Assembly: GCF_001545035.1 (NCBI RefSeq)
Contig: NZ_FCOJ02000044.1
Location: 1-64,000, forward strand
Reading direction: 5' to 3'
Length of the DNA stretch: 64,000 nucleotides
From: Caballeronia glebae
GTDB taxonomy: Bacteria; Pseudomonadota; Gammaproteobacteria; Burkholderiales; Burkholderiaceae
Below are positions 47,184 through 57,298 of the stretch, piece after piece. The position numbers were made by a program, and so were the translations under genes. The notes beneath the pieces are model-generated. The model was not told the DNA's origin, did not search any database, and was given only the letters and a program-made list of their open reading frames with translations. Position 1 is the stretch's first letter. Each line of letters opens with the position of its first letter.

Positions 47184-47639
47184 TTACGGTTGCCATTGCG
47201 TGAGCACTTGATAGAGCGCGTCACGATTTTCTTCCTTGTGCAGACGCTCGCGCGCCTCGCTATCGGAGAGTAGTTGGGCGATCTCCGAAAGAATTTCAAG
47301 ATGCTGCTGCGTGGCCTGCTCGGGCACGAGCAGGAAGATGAGCAGCGAGACAGGCTGGCCGTCCGGCGATTCGAATGCCACGGGTTCGGCTAGACGCACG
47401 AAGGCGGCGAGCGGTTGCTTCAGCCCCTTGATACGGCCGTGCGGAATAGCGACGCCCTCGCCGAGGCCGGTCGAGCCGAGGCGCTCACGCGCGAAGAGAT
47501 TGTCGGTAACGATGCTGCGGGCGATGCCGTTCTGGTTCTCAAAAATCAGGCCCGCTTGCTCGAATACGCGTTTCTTGCTGGTAACGGACAGTCCGAGAAC
47601 CACGTTCTCGATGGGAAGAAATTTAGCTAAACGATTCAT
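47184..47639 (-). CDS. ptsN: PTS nitrogen regulatory protein EIIA-Ntr
   Basis: Regulatory PTS protein that links phosphorylation state to potassium, nitrogen and stress control. 151 residues starting MNRLAKFLPIENVVLGL. The phospho-acceptor His sits in GVAIPHGRIKGLKQPLAAFVRL. No transport domain is attached. It lies between hpf and hprK; the upstream in-frame extension to 47735 is not supported by the family. Confidence 0.96.
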   Translation of the reverse strand: MNRLAKFLPIENVVLGLSVTSKKRVFEQAGLIFENQNGIARSIVTDNLFARERLGSTGLGEGVAIPHGRIKGLKQPLAAFVRLAEPVAFESPDGQPVSLLIFLLVPEQATQQHLEILSEIAQLLSDSEARERLHKEENRDALYQVLTQWQP

Positions 47640-48050
47640 GTTGGCAGGCTGATGCGTGGCCTGATAGCTCCTCATCGTGGCCGCTGTCTGAAAGCGCTCA
47701 CGGCGATGGTGAAACAGAAAGTGCGCTGGCGGCATTGCCTGCAGCGTGCCTGTCGTGCGACCCGAAAATTACCGGATCATTATAGAACAGGCCACAGCGC
47801 GATGGTGCGCCGCGCAATGGCACCGTTTTGCGATCAAATGTGCAGGACAAAGCCCTGAAAATCAATGGCTTGTGCCGCACTACGGCGTAAATCCAACAAA
47901 AAAGCCGCCAGTCGGGGCGGCTTCGGTTCGGCACATGCTGGAATCGGTCGTTTCCGGATATTCGAGGACTTCCTCCAATCACGCCCGCCGTCGTATGGCG
48001 GCGGGTTGCTTTAATCCGTGGATCGACCGGTAAGCATGCCTTCTTAACGC
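47640..48050. other. 411-base spacer between hpf and ptsN
   Basis: No gene is supported. It holds the hpf terminator at 47894-47923 and a second hairpin, CCCGCCG/CGGCGGG (47984-47990 with 47999-48005). The remaining part upstream of ptsN should contain its promoter, but no clear -35/-10 pair is visible. Confidence 0.5.
47894..47923 (-). terminator. Rho-independent terminator after hpf
   Basis: On the minus strand AAGCCGCC (47923-47916) pairs with GGCGGCTT (47909-47902) around a six-base loop, then TTTTTGTTGG. It separates hpf from ptsN transcription. Confidence 0.85.
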
Positions 48051-48410
48051 TCAGGGCGACGGCGCTTCGACTTCATGCGGCTCGCCACGGTACTTCACGG
48101 ACTCATGGGCGTGGCCTTGGATCTTGTCCTTGTGCTTGATGACCTGCCGGTCCAGCTTGTCGACCATCAGGTCGATGGCCGCGTACATATCAGCGTCACA
48201 ACTCTCGATGAAAATGTCCTTGCCCTTCAGATGCAGGTTGATTTCCGCCTTCTGCCTCTTTTCCTTTTCCCTATGATTGTCGACCGAGAGGACCACGTTG
48301 CCGTCGATCACTTGATCGAAATGACGGAGCACCCTGTCCAGTTTCGTGATCACATACTCGCGCAACGCAGGCGTCAATTCGAGGTGGTGTCCACTGATCT
48401 TCAGATTCAT
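48051..48410 (-). CDS. hpf: ribosome hibernation-promoting factor
   Basis: Binds the 30S decoding region in stationary phase and promotes 100S dimers. 119 residues, a short HPF with the beta-alpha-beta-beta-beta-alpha fold: [20 protein letters not shown], then [44 protein letters not shown]. It lacks the long C-terminal dimerisation domain. It lies 184 bases after rpoN, the standard neighbour, and is followed by a terminator. Confidence 0.96.
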   Translation of the reverse strand: MNLKISGHHLELTPALREYVITKLDRVLRHFDQVIDGNVVLSVDNHREKEKRQKAEINLHLKGKDIFIESCDADMYAAIDLMVDKLDRQVIKHKDKIQGHAHESVKYRGEPHEVEAPSP

Positions 48411-48561
48411 AGTTGCTCTCCAAGCTAATGGCCGCTAGGCCACGTCGGCTCGTCCGATACCGGTCGGCGATGTGTCCCGCCGGCGCGTCATTCTGGCGCG
48501 CTTGAGAAGCGGGGCGCATCGGCCGGCACGTCCGCGCTTTCGCGTTGCGGCCGGTAAACGC

Positions 48562-48580
48562 CCATCGCAACACGCGATGG
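48562..48580 (-). terminator. weak candidate hairpin after rpoN
   Basis: CCATCGC (48562-48568) and GCGATGG (48574-48580) pair around a five-base loop 15 bases after the rpoN stop; the T tract on the minus strand is poor (GGCGTTTACC). Confidence 0.3.
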
Positions 48581-48594
48581 ACTACAGAGACGGG

Positions 48595-50112
48595 TCATAG
48601 AGACTTGCGCAGATTCACTGCCGGGATCCTGAGGGCTTCGCGGTACTTGGCGACGGTACGCCGCGCGACCACGAATCCTTGTTCCGCCAGCAGTTCGGCG
48701 ATGCGGCTGTCTGAAAGAGGAGTTTTAGGTTCTTCCGCTCCAATCAGTTGCTTGATGAGGGCCCGGATCGCCGTTGACGATGCCGCGCCTCCTGTGTCGG
48801 TCGAAACGTGTGATCCAAAGAAGTACTTAAATTCAAGCGTCCCGAATGGGGTGAGCATGTACTTGCCAGTGGTCACACGAGAAACCGTCGATTCGTGTAA
48901 TCCCAGCGTATCAGCAATCTCCCGCAAAACCAAGGGCCGCATGGCGATTTCACCATGTGCAAAAAAGTTCTTCTGACGCTCGACAATCGCCTGCGCGACA
49001 CGCAGGATCGTCTCAAACCGCTGCTGAATATTCTTGATGAGCCAGCGCGCTTCCTGAAGCTGCTGACGCAGTGAGCCGCTGCCCGGATCGCCGCGGTTGT
49101 TGCGCAGGATGTTCGCGTACAGATGGTTGATACGCAGCTTCGGCACGATTTCCGGGTTCAGTTCCGCCGTCCAGCCGCCCGAAGTTTTCCGCACCATGAT
49201 GTCCGGCACGACGTAGTCCGCTTCGCTCTTGCCGTATGCCGCGCCGGGGAACGGCTCCAGCGACTTGATCAGCAAATGCGCGTCCCGTAGGGCGTCGTCG
49301 CCCGCCTTCAGTTGCTTGCGCAGACGCGTGAAGTCGCGCGCGGCGAGCAATTCCAAGTGATTCGTGACGATTTCGAGCGCCAGCGTGCGCGTGGGCGAAG
49401 CGTCGAGCCGCAGCAGTTGCAGCTTCAGACATTCCGACGCAGATCGTCCGCCTACGCCCGACGGATCGAAGCTTTGCAGCAATGCGAGCGCCGCGCTCAG
49501 TTCGTCGAGATCGACTTCGAGTTCTTCGGGAAGATCGGTCTGAACCTCATCGAGCGAGGACGTGAGATACCCGTCCTCGTCCAGCGATTCGATGAGAAAC
49601 GTGACGAGCGCGCGATCGCGCTGATTCGCCGCGGTCATGCGCAACTGCGCGCTCAGATGATCGCGCAGCGTCGTGGTCGATTCGTGGATTTGCAGCGGCG
49701 GGAGATCGTCGTCGTCGGAAGCGTTGTTCGAGCGGCCGTAGTCCTCCAGGTTCCACGAACTCGAATCCTGACCGCTGTCCGATCCCATTCCGTTGTATTC
49801 GTCGACGCCTTGCGGCTCGCTGTTTTCCGAACGTTCGGAACTGGAGGTGCCCGATGACGAGCCGTTGCTCATCATCGAGTCGGACGGCGCGCTCTGCGTC
49901 GCGGGCGATGTGATCAGCGAGCCGTCGGCGGCGACGCGCAGCGGACTCGCGATCCAGTCGTCCTCGTTCTCCAGCAGCGGATTCTGAGCGATGGCCATCG
50001 CGACTTCCTGCTGCAATTCGAGCGTCGACAACTGCAGCAGCCGGATCGACTGCTGAAGTTGCGGGGTCAGCGCAAGATGCTGCGAGAGGCGGAGTTGGAG
50101 GCTGGCTTTCAT
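48595..50112 (-). CDS. rpoN: RNA polymerase sigma-54 factor
   Basis: Sigma factor for nitrogen, motility and other activator-dependent promoters. 505 residues. Region I is Gln/Leu-rich ([23 protein letters not shown], binds activators); region II is an acidic Ser-rich linker (about 60-140, with [15 protein letters not shown] and a DDDD run); region III holds the core-binding domain, the helix-turn-helix [23 protein letters not shown], and the RpoN box [10 protein letters not shown] near residue 487. It follows lptB by 153 bases. Confidence 0.97.
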   Translation of the reverse strand: MKASLQLRLSQHLALTPQLQQSIRLLQLSTLELQQEVAMAIAQNPLLENEDDWIASPLRVAADGSLITSPATQSAPSDSMMSNGSSSGTSSSERSENSEPQGVDEYNGMGSDSGQDSSSWNLEDYGRSNNASDDDDLPPLQIHESTTTLRDHLSAQLRMTAANQRDRALVTFLIESLDEDGYLTSSLDEVQTDLPEELEVDLDELSAALALLQSFDPSGVGGRSASECLKLQLLRLDASPTRTLALEIVTNHLELLAARDFTRLRKQLKAGDDALRDAHLLIKSLEPFPGAAYGKSEADYVVPDIMVRKTSGGWTAELNPEIVPKLRINHLYANILRNNRGDPGSGSLRQQLQEARWLIKNIQQRFETILRVAQAIVERQKNFFAHGEIAMRPLVLREIADTLGLHESTVSRVTTGKYMLTPFGTLEFKYFFGSHVSTDTGGAASSTAIRALIKQLIGAEEPKTPLSDSRIAELLAEQGFVVARRTVAKYREALRIPAVNLRKSL

Positions 50113-50169
50113 GGCAAAGTTTTATTCATTGTAGAGAGTTTGCCACGCGCGCGAAACCTCGCGGGGATT

Positions 50170-50202
50170 CCAAAAAAGCGCATGCCGCCCGGGAGGGCGG
50201 CA
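50170..50202 (-). terminator. candidate terminator after lptB
   Basis: TGCCGCCC (50202-50195 on the minus strand) pairs with GGGCGGCA (50190-50183) around a four-base loop. A six-base T-run follows after five bases. It would partly separate lptB from rpoN. Confidence 0.55.
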
Positions 50203-50265
50203 CGTAAGTATTGCAACTTTCGCATGATGCGGCGCACGATTGCGCGCCACTTTGCGTCGGTCCGC

Positions 50266-51048
50266 TCACATCCGGAAATGCTCGCCGAGATACACGCGGC
50301 GCACGCTTTCGTTCTCGATGATTTCCTTCGGCGCGCCCGCTGCGAGCACCGAGCCGTCGCTGATGATGTACGCATGATCGCAGATGCCGAGCGTCTCGCG
50401 CACGTTGTGATCGGTGATCAAAACGCCGATGTTGCGCTGCTTCAGAAACTTCACGATTTTCTGAATTTCCAGCACCGCGATCGGATCGACGCCCGCGAAC
50501 GGCTCGTCGAGCAGAATGAAGCTCGGATTGGTCGCGAGCGCCCGCGCGATCTCGACCCGACGGCGTTCGCCGCCCGACAGCGAGAGCGCCGGATTCTCGC
50601 GAAGATGCGCGATCTGCAACTCGTCGAGCAAGGCTTCGGCGCGCTCGGTTATGGCGTCTTTTGACAGGCGTTTGCCCGATTCATCGCTTTGCAGTTCCAG
50701 TACCGCGCGGATATTCTGCTCGACGGTGAGCTTGCGAAACACCGATGCTTCCTGCGGCAGATACGACAAGCCGAGGTGCGCGCGCTGGTGGATCGGCAGA
50801 AGGCTGATCGAGTTGCCGTCGAGGTCGATCTCGCCGCCATCGAGCGGCACGAGGCCGACGATCATATAGAACGACGTGGTCTTGCCCGCGCCGTTCGGGC
50901 CGAGCAGACCGACCACTTCGCCGCTCTTCACATCGAGCGACACGTCTTTCACCACGGTGCGCGAGCCGTAACGCTTCTTCAGATTGCGGACGACGAGCGA
51001 GCTCGATTCGCCTTCCGGCTTACGGTGGGGCATGGCGGGCGAATTCAC
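50266..51048 (-). CDS. lptB: LPS export ABC transporter ATP-binding protein LptB
   Basis: Cytosolic ATPase of LptB2FG, which extracts LPS from the inner membrane. 260 residues: Walker [10 protein letters not shown] (50-58), Q-loop YLPQEASVF, signature [15 protein letters not shown], Walker [13 protein letters not shown]. It begins with GTG 51048, overlapping the lptA stop as GTGA; ATG 51033 is an alternative but has no ribosome site. An N-terminal extension (about 18 residues) precedes the conserved core. It precedes rpoN, as is common in Proteobacteria. Confidence 0.97.
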   Translation of the reverse strand: MNSPAMPHRKPEGESSSLVVRNLKKRYGSRTVVKDVSLDVKSGEVVGLLGPNGAGKTTSFYMIVGLVPLDGGEIDLDGNSISLLPIHQRAHLGLSYLPQEASVFRKLTVEQNIRAVLELQSDESGKRLSKDAITERAEALLDELQIAHLRENPALSLSGGERRRVEIARALATNPSFILLDEPFAGVDPIAVLEIQKIVKFLKQRNIGVLITDHNVRETLGICDHAYIISDGSVLAAGAPKEIIENESVRRVYLGEHFRM

Positions 51049-51731
51049 TGCTGCGGCGTTCCTTTAATGGAGTTCGACGGAGAAAGCGTGGCGGGCGACC
51101 CGTTCAGCGGCGCGGCGCCGCCGGAACGCGGTGCGAGCATCGCGCGCACGCGGCCGCTCGGATTGCCGGGGCCGGCCTGGTCCTTGCCCGCGCTCGCCGT
51201 ATAGAAATCCTTCTGGCCGTCATAGGTGATCACGCTGCCATGCACCTCGTCCTGCACCGTCGTCAGACCTTGCAGGCGGCGCACGACGGCGCGCGTCGTG
51301 AGTTTCGTGAAGTCGTTCTTGCCGTCGTAATCGATGCGCACCGCGTTGCCGTCGATGTACTCGTCCAGGCCGTCGCGCTTCTGGCGGAAATACGAGAGAT
51401 TGCCACCAGTCGACGTGCCGGTCGCGTATTGATAACCCTGCGGGTCCTGCGTCACGTCGACGCGGTCGGCCTTGATCACGATAGTGCCTTTCGTCGCGAC
51501 CACGTGACCGGTGAAGACGTTCTTCTGGTTGAGATCGTCGTAGGACATGTTGTCCGCTTCGATGTTGAGCGGTTTGTCGCGGTCGGCCTTTTCGGCGTGC
51601 GCCGGCAATGCGGCCAGCGCGACAGCGACGGTCAGGGCGGCAGCGAGCCCGGCCCGCACGGCGTGCGTGGCACGGCGCGCGCGCGTTGCGTGCGCAGGGC
51701 CGCCATCGGGACGAGGGAACCTTTCGTTCAT
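51045..51731 (-). CDS. lptA: LPS periplasmic bridge protein LptA
   Basis: Periplasmic component of the LPS bridge between LptC and LptD. 228 residues: an Arg-rich N-terminus with signal peptide ([16 protein letters not shown], cut before EKADRD), the jelly-roll OstA-like domain with [23 protein letters not shown], and a long Pro/Gly/Ser-rich tail (about 185-228). It is translationally coupled to lptB and follows lptC by 30 bases. Confidence 0.95.
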   Translation of the reverse strand: MNERFPRPDGGPAHATRARRATHAVRAGLAAALTVAVALAALPAHAEKADRDKPLNIEADNMSYDDLNQKNVFTGHVVATKGTIVIKADRVDVTQDPQGYQYATGTSTGGNLSYFRQKRDGLDEYIDGNAVRIDYDGKNDFTKLTTRAVVRRLQGLTTVQDEVHGSVITYDGQKDFYTASAGKDQAGPGNPSGRVRAMLAPRSGGAAPLNGSPATLSPSNSIKGTPQQ

Positions 51732-51761
51732 GCAGTCACAATTCGGATGGGAGTGCCCGGC

Positions 51762-52364
51762 TTACTTGGAGGAGCCGCCGTTGATATCCGTGGCGGCGAT
51801 CGCGCCGCGCACGTTACCGAACAGCTTCATCACCCGGGTCACGTTGTTGTAGTTCATGCCAGCGGCGGTCATCACCGACGGGCCGCGCTGAAGTCTAACC
51901 GGTTTTTCCGTTTCGATGACATCGTCGTTCACCAGCACGCGAAAATGCTGGGAATCCGCCTGCATCTGCGGATCGCCGTAACCGGCCGCGCGCAGGATAC
52001 GCGCGTCGTCATACAGATCGACGATCGAAACGTCTCCGTTGACCGTGCCGCGCTGGGCCGTTGCCGTGACGGTCGGCTTCATCGGCTGGAACATGCGCAT
52101 TGCGGGCAGCGTGAGGTCGCTGATCTCGTCGTCTTCGTAATGCACCATCGACTTCGCCGTCAGACGATATTGTGTCGTGCCGGTGGCGTCGAGTTCGGAA
52201 ACAGAAAAGTCGTTGGCGAAGTAATCGGGCGTGTGGCGCTTCTCTGGCGCGCTCGCCGGCTGAGCCGGAGGCAGCGTGGCTTGCAGCAGCCAGTAAGTGA
52301 TGCCGGCGAGCGCCGCCATCGTGAGGAGCGGCCCGAGGGAGGCGAGCTTTCCGGGGCGCGGCAT
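51762..52364 (-). CDS. lptC: LPS export protein LptC
   Basis: Bitopic membrane protein linking LptB2FG to LptA. 200 residues: N-terminal helix (about 8-28, LGPLLTMAALAGITYWLLQA) and a periplasmic jelly-roll domain with FSVSELDATGTTQYRLTAKSM and NYNNVTRVMKLFGNVRG. The start at 52364 is supported by GGAGG nine bases upstream; the open frame beyond it overlaps kdsC. Five bases separate it from the kdsC stop. Confidence 0.95.
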   Translation of the reverse strand: MPRPGKLASLGPLLTMAALAGITYWLLQATLPPAQPASAPEKRHTPDYFANDFSVSELDATGTTQYRLTAKSMVHYEDDEISDLTLPAMRMFQPMKPTVTATAQRGTVNGDVSIVDLYDDARILRAAGYGDPQMQADSQHFRVLVNDDVIETEKPVRLQRGPSVMTAAGMNYNNVTRVMKLFGNVRGAIAATDINGGSSK

Positions 52365-52369
52365 GAGCG

Positions 52370-52909
52370 TTAGCCTCCGAGCGCCGCGGCGAGCAGTTCG
52401 TCGTAGCGATGTTGCGCGCGCAGGATGGCGTCGCAGACTTCGCGCACCGCGCCCTGGCCGCCGCGCGCTTCCGCGACCCAATGCACGCGCTGGATTACTT
52501 CGGGATGCGCGTTCGCGGGTGCGGCCGCAAAGCCGCAGCGGCGCATTACCGCGAGGTCGGGCCAGTCGTCGCCCATGTAGCCGCATTCGTCGGCCGAAAT
52601 GCCGGTGGCTTCGAGGAGTTCGGCGAGCGCGACGGTTTTATCGCCGACGCCCTGATAGAGATGCGTGATGCCTAACTCGCGCGCGCGCGCCGCGACGATA
52701 CCCGATTGCCGTCCCGTGATGATCGCCGTTTGCACGCCGGCGGATTGCAGCATCTTCACGCCGTGGCCGTCGAGCGAATTGAACGACTTCATCGCGTCGC
52801 CCTCGGCGGTGAAGTAGAGACTGCCGTCGGTGAAAACGCCGTCGACGTCGAACACCATCAGCTTGAGCCGGCTCGCGCGTTCGGCGGCGGTGGGAGGCTT
52901 CTGCGCCAT
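52370..52909 (-). CDS. kdsC: 3-deoxy-manno-octulosonate-8-phosphate phosphatase
   Basis: HAD-family phosphatase releasing Kdo from Kdo-8-phosphate. 179 residues without a cap domain: DVDGVFTDGS (21-30, nucleophile and acid Asp), the Thr of ITGRQSG, and GYMGDDWPDLAVM as the metal motif. Its ATG overlaps the kdsD stop by one base (TGATG), indicating coupled translation of consecutive Kdo enzymes. Confidence 0.96.
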   Translation of the reverse strand: MAQKPPTAAERASRLKLMVFDVDGVFTDGSLYFTAEGDAMKSFNSLDGHGVKMLQSAGVQTAIITGRQSGIVAARARELGITHLYQGVGDKTVALAELLEATGISADECGYMGDDWPDLAVMRRCGFAAAPANAHPEVIQRVHWVAEARGGQGAVREVCDAILRAQHRYDELLAAALGG

Positions 52910-53892
52910 CAGATTACCTTCTTGGAGAAGAGGTCGTGCATGTTCAGTGCGCCGATCAAAGTCGCATCGGCGTCCACGACCAGCATCTGATTGATGCGAA
53001 AGCGCTCCATCAGTTCCACGGCTTCGACCGCAAGATGATCCGGCGCGATCGTGCGCGGATTACGGGTCATGACATCGGCGAGCTTGAGCGCGCGGAAATC
53101 GCCGTCGCGCTGAAGGATGCGGCGCAGGTCGCCGTCGGTGAAAATGCCGTGGACGTGGCGATTTTCGTCGATGACGGCCGTCATGCCCATGCGCTTGTCC
53201 GTGATCTGGAAGAGCGCGTCCGATACGGTTGCATCGAGCGAAACGACCGGTACTTCGTCGCCCACGCGCATTACGTCGCGTACATAAGTGAGCAGGCGCC
53301 GCCCGAGCGCGCCGCCCGGATGCGAGCGCGCGAAGTCGTCGGGACCGAAGCCGCGCGCGTCGAGCACGGCGACGGCGAGCGCATCGCCGAGCGCCATCGC
53401 GGCGGTCGTGCTGGCCGTGGGCGCGAGATTCAACGGGCACGCTTCCTTTTCCACACGCGCGTTCAGATGCATGTCTGCGAGCTGGGCGAGACTGGATTCC
53501 GGACGGCCGGTGATTGCGATCAGCTTCGCCCCGAGCCGCTTGATGAGCGGCAAAATGGCGACGAGTTCCTCGGTTTCACCCGAGTTCGACAGCGCGATGA
53601 AAATGTCTTCGGCGGTGACCATGCCGAGATCGCCGTGGCTCGCTTCGGCCGGATGCACGAAGAAGGCCGGCGTGCCGGTGGAGGCGAGTGTGGCGGCGAA
53701 TTTGCGCGCGACATGTCCCGACTTGCCGATGCCCGACACGACCACGCGACCGCGGCAGCCGAGCAGCGTTTCGACCGCGTTCGTGAAGTTGTCGTCGAGG
53801 AGTTCTGAGAGCCCGCGAACGGCGTCGGCTTCGATATGGAGTACGTTGCGAGCCAGCGCCAGCGCCCGGTCGCCATTGATTTTCGCTATCAT
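52909..53892 (-). CDS. kdsD: D-arabinose-5-phosphate isomerase
   Basis: Converts ribulose-5-phosphate to arabinose-5-phosphate, the first Kdo-specific step. 327 residues: a SIS domain (about 30-180, VVVSGIGKSGHVARKFAATLASTGTPAFFVHPAEASHGDLGM) and two CBS motifs (about 205-260 and 275-325). It heads the minus-strand block kdsD-kdsC-lptC-lptA-lptB and is divergent from the antiporter gene over 159 bases. Confidence 0.96.
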   Translation of the reverse strand: MIAKINGDRALALARNVLHIEADAVRGLSELLDDNFTNAVETLLGCRGRVVVSGIGKSGHVARKFAATLASTGTPAFFVHPAEASHGDLGMVTAEDIFIALSNSGETEELVAILPLIKRLGAKLIAITGRPESSLAQLADMHLNARVEKEACPLNLAPTASTTAAMALGDALAVAVLDARGFGPDDFARSHPGGALGRRLLTYVRDVMRVGDEVPVVSLDATVSDALFQITDKRMGMTAVIDENRHVHGIFTDGDLRRILQRDGDFRALKLADVMTRNPRTIAPDHLAVEAVELMERFRINQMLVVDADATLIGALNMHDLFSKKVI

Positions 53893-53977
53893 GCGCGGAG
53901 TATAGCAAAGGCGATTCCGGGCCGCCCCGTCGGGAGCCCGGTGCGCCGCCGCCTATCCGCCCCCGCAAGCCCTGTCG

Positions 53978-54002
53978 TCAGGGGCCTTTTTTAAGATGCC
54001 GG
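53978..54002 (+). terminator. terminator-like hairpin in the antiporter leader
   Basis: CCCTG (53980-53984) and CAGGG (53989-53993) flank TCGT, and after GCC a six-base T-run follows. It points along the + strand and ends 50 bases before the antiporter start. The stem is short, so it may be chance or a leader attenuator. Confidence 0.35.
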
Positions 54003-54051
54003 AGCGCTGGAAACGCGCCTCGCATCGCTGACGAACGAGGACGCTAGACGG

Positions 54052-56046
54052 ATGACCTCTCCGCTTGAAATGACGCTGTTGTTGCTGCTCTGCTCTGTGG
54101 CAGGCGTCGTCGTATTTCGCTATTTCAACCTGCCGCCGATGCTCGGTTATCTGGCGGTTGGCATCATCGTGGGGCCGAACGCGGCAGGCATCGCGCCGGA
54201 TACCGACCGCGCGCAGCATCTCGCCGAATTCGGCGTCGTCTTCCTGATGTTCTCCATCGGGCTCGAATTTTCGCTCTCGAAGCTGCGCTCGATGCGGCGC
54301 ATCGTGTTCGGTCTCGGCGCGTGTCAGGTCGCGGCGACCATCGCGCTCGCGCTGCTCTTCGGCTGGATCGCGAATTTCTGGACCGAGATGTCCTGGCAGG
54401 CGAGCTTCGCGCTCGGCGGCGCGATCTCCATGTCCTCGACCGCCATCGTCAGCAAGCTGCTCGCGGAGCGGCTCGAACTCGAATCGGAGCACGGCCGCAA
54501 TATCTTCGGCGTACTGCTGTTCCAGGATCTGGCGGTCGTGCCGCTGCTCATCATCATCGCGGCGTTCGGCAACGGCGATTCGTCGAAACTCCCGATGTGG
54601 CTCGGCATCGCGGCGGTGAAGATCGTCGTCGCGTTGACGGTGCTGCTCTTCGTCGGCCAGAAGTTCATGACGCGCTGGTTCGACATCGTCGCGCGGCTTC
54701 GTTCGCAAGAACTGTTCATGCTGAACCTGCTGCTGGTGACGCTGGGCGCGGCGTTCATCACCGACAAGTTCGGTCTGTCGCTCGCGCTCGGGGCGTTCAT
54801 CGCGGGCATGCTGATCGCGGAGACGCCGTATCGGCATCAGGTGGAAGAAGACATCAAGCCGTTTCGCGACGTGCTGCTCGGTCTGTTTTTCGTGACGACC
54901 GGCATGCTGCTGAACCCGCGCGTGATCTGGGAGCATCCGTTTCTCGTGCTCGGCTTTTTCGTCGTGCCGATTCTGTTCAAGGCGGTGATGATCACCGGCC
55001 TCGCGCGTGCGTTCGGCGCGCGGCCGGGCGTCGCCATGCGCACGGGTCTCGGTCTCGCGCAGGCGGGCGAATTCGGCTTCGTGTTGCTGAACCTGATTCT
55101 GGACTCGCATCTCGTCAATTCCACGATCCTGCAGGCGATTCTCTCCGCGATGCTGCTCTCGATGCTCGCCGCGCCGTTCATCATTCAGAACGCCGACCGG
55201 ATCGTGCTGCGGCTGTCGTCGACGGAATGGATGCTGCAATCGCTGCAGATGACGAAAATCGCAACGCAGAGTTTGAAGCAGAGCGGCCACGTGATCATCT
55301 GCGGTTATGGCCGCGCGGGGCAGAACCTCGCGCGCATGCTGGAGCAGGAGGGCATTTCCTATGTCGCGCTCGATCTGGACCCGGATCGCGTGGCGGCGGC
55401 CGCGGCGGCGGGCGAATCGGTCGTGTTCGGCGACGCCGGGCGGCGCGAGTCGCTGCTCGCCGCGGGCCTGCATCGCGCGGCGACGGTCGCCATCACCTAC
55501 GCGAACACGCCTTCCGCGATGCGCGTGCTGCACAACATCCACGAACTCGCGCCCACTTTGCCGGTGATCGTGCGCACGGTCGACGACGCCGATCTCGAAA
55601 AGCTCACCGCGGCGGGCGCGACGGAGGTGATTCCGGAGATTGTCGAAGGCAGTCTGATGCTCGCGTCGCACACGCTCGTCCTGATGGGCGTGCCGATGCG
55701 CCGCGTCGTGCGGCGCGTCGAGGAAATGCGCGACGCGCGTTACAGCCTCCTGCGCGGCTACTTCCACGGCGCCGACGACGTCGATGACGACGATGGCCAC
55801 GAGCAGGTCCGGCTACAATCCGTACCGATCGACGCAAATTCCGAGGCGGTCGGGCATTCGCTCGACGATCTCGGTCTTGTCGGCAATGGTGTCGAAGTGA
55901 CCGCGATCCGGCGCCACGGCATCCGGGGCGTCGAACCCGACCCCGAAACCAAGCTGCGCGCGAACGATATCGTCGTGCTGCGCGGCCTGCCCGAAGTGCT
56001 GGCGCAAGCCGAGGAACGGCTCTCGCGCAATCGCCGGGCGGCGTAA
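54052..56046 (+). CDS. CPA2 family cation:proton antiporter with RCK domains (KefB/YbaL type)
   Basis: 664 residues: a 12-13 helix antiporter domain (about 5-380) with IGLEFSLSKLRSMRR and GLSLALGAFIAGMLIAETPYRHQ, an RCK/TrkA-N Rossmann domain (about 420-535) with HVIICGYGRAGQNLARML, and a TrkA-C domain (about 575-660) after an Asp-rich linker (DDVDDDDGHE). It should exchange K+ or Na+ for protons, gated by NAD(H) or another ligand. No KefG/F partner gene is adjacent, which favours the YbaL or other KefB-like branch. Confidence 0.92.
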   Translation: MTSPLEMTLLLLLCSVAGVVVFRYFNLPPMLGYLAVGIIVGPNAAGIAPDTDRAQHLAEFGVVFLMFSIGLEFSLSKLRSMRRIVFGLGACQVAATIALALLFGWIANFWTEMSWQASFALGGAISMSSTAIVSKLLAERLELESEHGRNIFGVLLFQDLAVVPLLIIIAAFGNGDSSKLPMWLGIAAVKIVVALTVLLFVGQKFMTRWFDIVARLRSQELFMLNLLLVTLGAAFITDKFGLSLALGAFIAGMLIAETPYRHQVEEDIKPFRDVLLGLFFVTTGMLLNPRVIWEHPFLVLGFFVVPILFKAVMITGLARAFGARPGVAMRTGLGLAQAGEFGFVLLNLILDSHLVNSTILQAILSAMLLSMLAAPFIIQNADRIVLRLSSTEWMLQSLQMTKIATQSLKQSGHVIICGYGRAGQNLARMLEQEGISYVALDLDPDRVAAAAAAGESVVFGDAGRRESLLAAGLHRAATVAITYANTPSAMRVLHNIHELAPTLPVIVRTVDDADLEKLTAAGATEVIPEIVEGSLMLASHTLVLMGVPMRRVVRRVEEMRDARYSLLRGYFHGADDVDDDDGHEQVRLQSVPIDANSEAVGHSLDDLGLVGNGVEVTAIRRHGIRGVEPDPETKLRANDIVVLRGLPEVLAQAEERLSRNRRAA

Positions 56047-56106
56047 TTTCCCTCTTTTGTCACCAAGGCGAACGCGCGGCCTCACGGCGCGGACTCCGGA
56101 GAAGTC

Positions 56107-56673
56107 ATGTCCATTACCCACTCGCACGCCCAGCTCGACGCCGCGCGTTTCATCAAAGAGCGCGTGCGCACCGTCGAAAACTGGCCGCAGGCCGGCGTGC
56201 AGTTCCGCGACATCACGACGATCCTGCAAGATCGCCGTGCGCTGCGCATGCTGATCGACCTGTTCGTGCAGCGCTATATCGACGAGAACATCAACGTGAT
56301 CGCCGGCATGGACGCGCGCGGCTTCATCATCGGGCCGATTCTCGCGTATGAGCTGAGTCTCGGCTTCGTGCCGATCCGCAAGAAGGGCAAGCTGCCGTAC
56401 AAGACGCTCGAACAGTCGTATGAACTGGAATACGGCAGCGCGACCGTCGAGATTCACGAGGATGCGTGCAAGCCGGGCGACCGCGTGGTGATCGTCGACG
56501 ATCTGGTCGCGACCGGCGGCACGATGATGGCCGGCAAGATCCTGCTGGAGCGGCTCGGCGCGGAAGTGGTCGAGGCGGCGGCGATCATCGATCTGCCCGA
56601 TCTCGGCGGCTCGAAGCTGCTGCGCGAAAACGGCGTGCCGCTTTATACCGTGTGCGAATTCGCCGGACATTGA
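56107..56673 (+). CDS. apt: adenine phosphoribosyltransferase
   Basis: Salvages adenine to AMP using PRPP. 188 residues, type I phosphoribosyltransferase: [47 protein letters not shown], and the PRPP loop [13 protein letters not shown]. It starts 60 bases after the antiporter and is followed after one base by the LysE-type exporter, so the two are probably co-transcribed. Confidence 0.96.
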   Translation: MSITHSHAQLDAARFIKERVRTVENWPQAGVQFRDITTILQDRRALRMLIDLFVQRYIDENINVIAGMDARGFIIGPILAYELSLGFVPIRKKGKLPYKTLEQSYELEYGSATVEIHEDACKPGDRVVIVDDLVATGGTMMAGKILLERLGAEVVEAAAIIDLPDLGGSKLLRENGVPLYTVCEFAGH

Positions 56674-56674
56674 G

Positions 56675-57289
56675 ATGCCCAACTTTCTGCTCTTTCTCGC
56701 GGCGTCCGTCGCGATTACCGTGGCGCCGGGGCCGGACAACCTTCAGGTGCTCGCGCGCGGCATCTCGCAAGGACGGCTTGCCGGCGTGGTCGCGGCGTTC
56801 GGTTTCGCCTTCGGCGTGATCTTCCATACGACGCTCGCGGCGCTCGGCATCGCGGCGCTGCTGCGCTCGTCACCGCTTGCGTTTCAGGCGGTGAAGCTTG
56901 CGGGCGCGGCGTATCTCGTGTGGATCGGCATCAAGGCGTTGCGCAGCCACGGGCTCGCGACCGCGCACGCGCGCCCGAGCCAGCCGCTCACGACCGTGTT
57001 TCGCCAAAGCGTGATCGGCAACATGCTGAATCCGAAGGTCACGCTGTTCTTCATCGTGTTCCTGCCGCAGTTTGTCGATCCGCACGGCGCGCAAAGCGTG
57101 ATGCTGCAGATGTTCGAACTCGGCGGACTCTTCATGCTGCAAACGGTCGTCGTGTTCTCGCTCTTCGGCTTCGGCGCGGGAATGATCGGCGCGTGGCTCA
57201 AGCGCCGTCCGCGTCTCGGCGTGTGGCTCGACCGGCTTGCTGGCGTGACGTTCATCGCGCTGGGCATTCGCGTCGCGCTGCGCGACTGA
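56675..57289 (+). CDS. LysE/RhtB family exporter
   Basis: 204 residues with five to six membrane helices and the family pattern VAITVAPGPDNLQVLARGISQGRLAGVVAAFGFAFG, then FRQSVIGNMLNPKVTLFFIVFLPQFVDP. Such proteins export amino acids, homoserine lactones or purines. It starts one base after apt; in that position a purine or nucleoside-base efflux role is conceivable, but this is speculation. Confidence 0.88.
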   Translation: MPNFLLFLAASVAITVAPGPDNLQVLARGISQGRLAGVVAAFGFAFGVIFHTTLAALGIAALLRSSPLAFQAVKLAGAAYLVWIGIKALRSHGLATAHARPSQPLTTVFRQSVIGNMLNPKVTLFFIVFLPQFVDPHGAQSVMLQMFELGGLFMLQTVVVFSLFGFGAGMIGAWLKRRPRLGVWLDRLAGVTFIALGIRVALRD

Positions 57290-57298
57290 GGCTGACGG

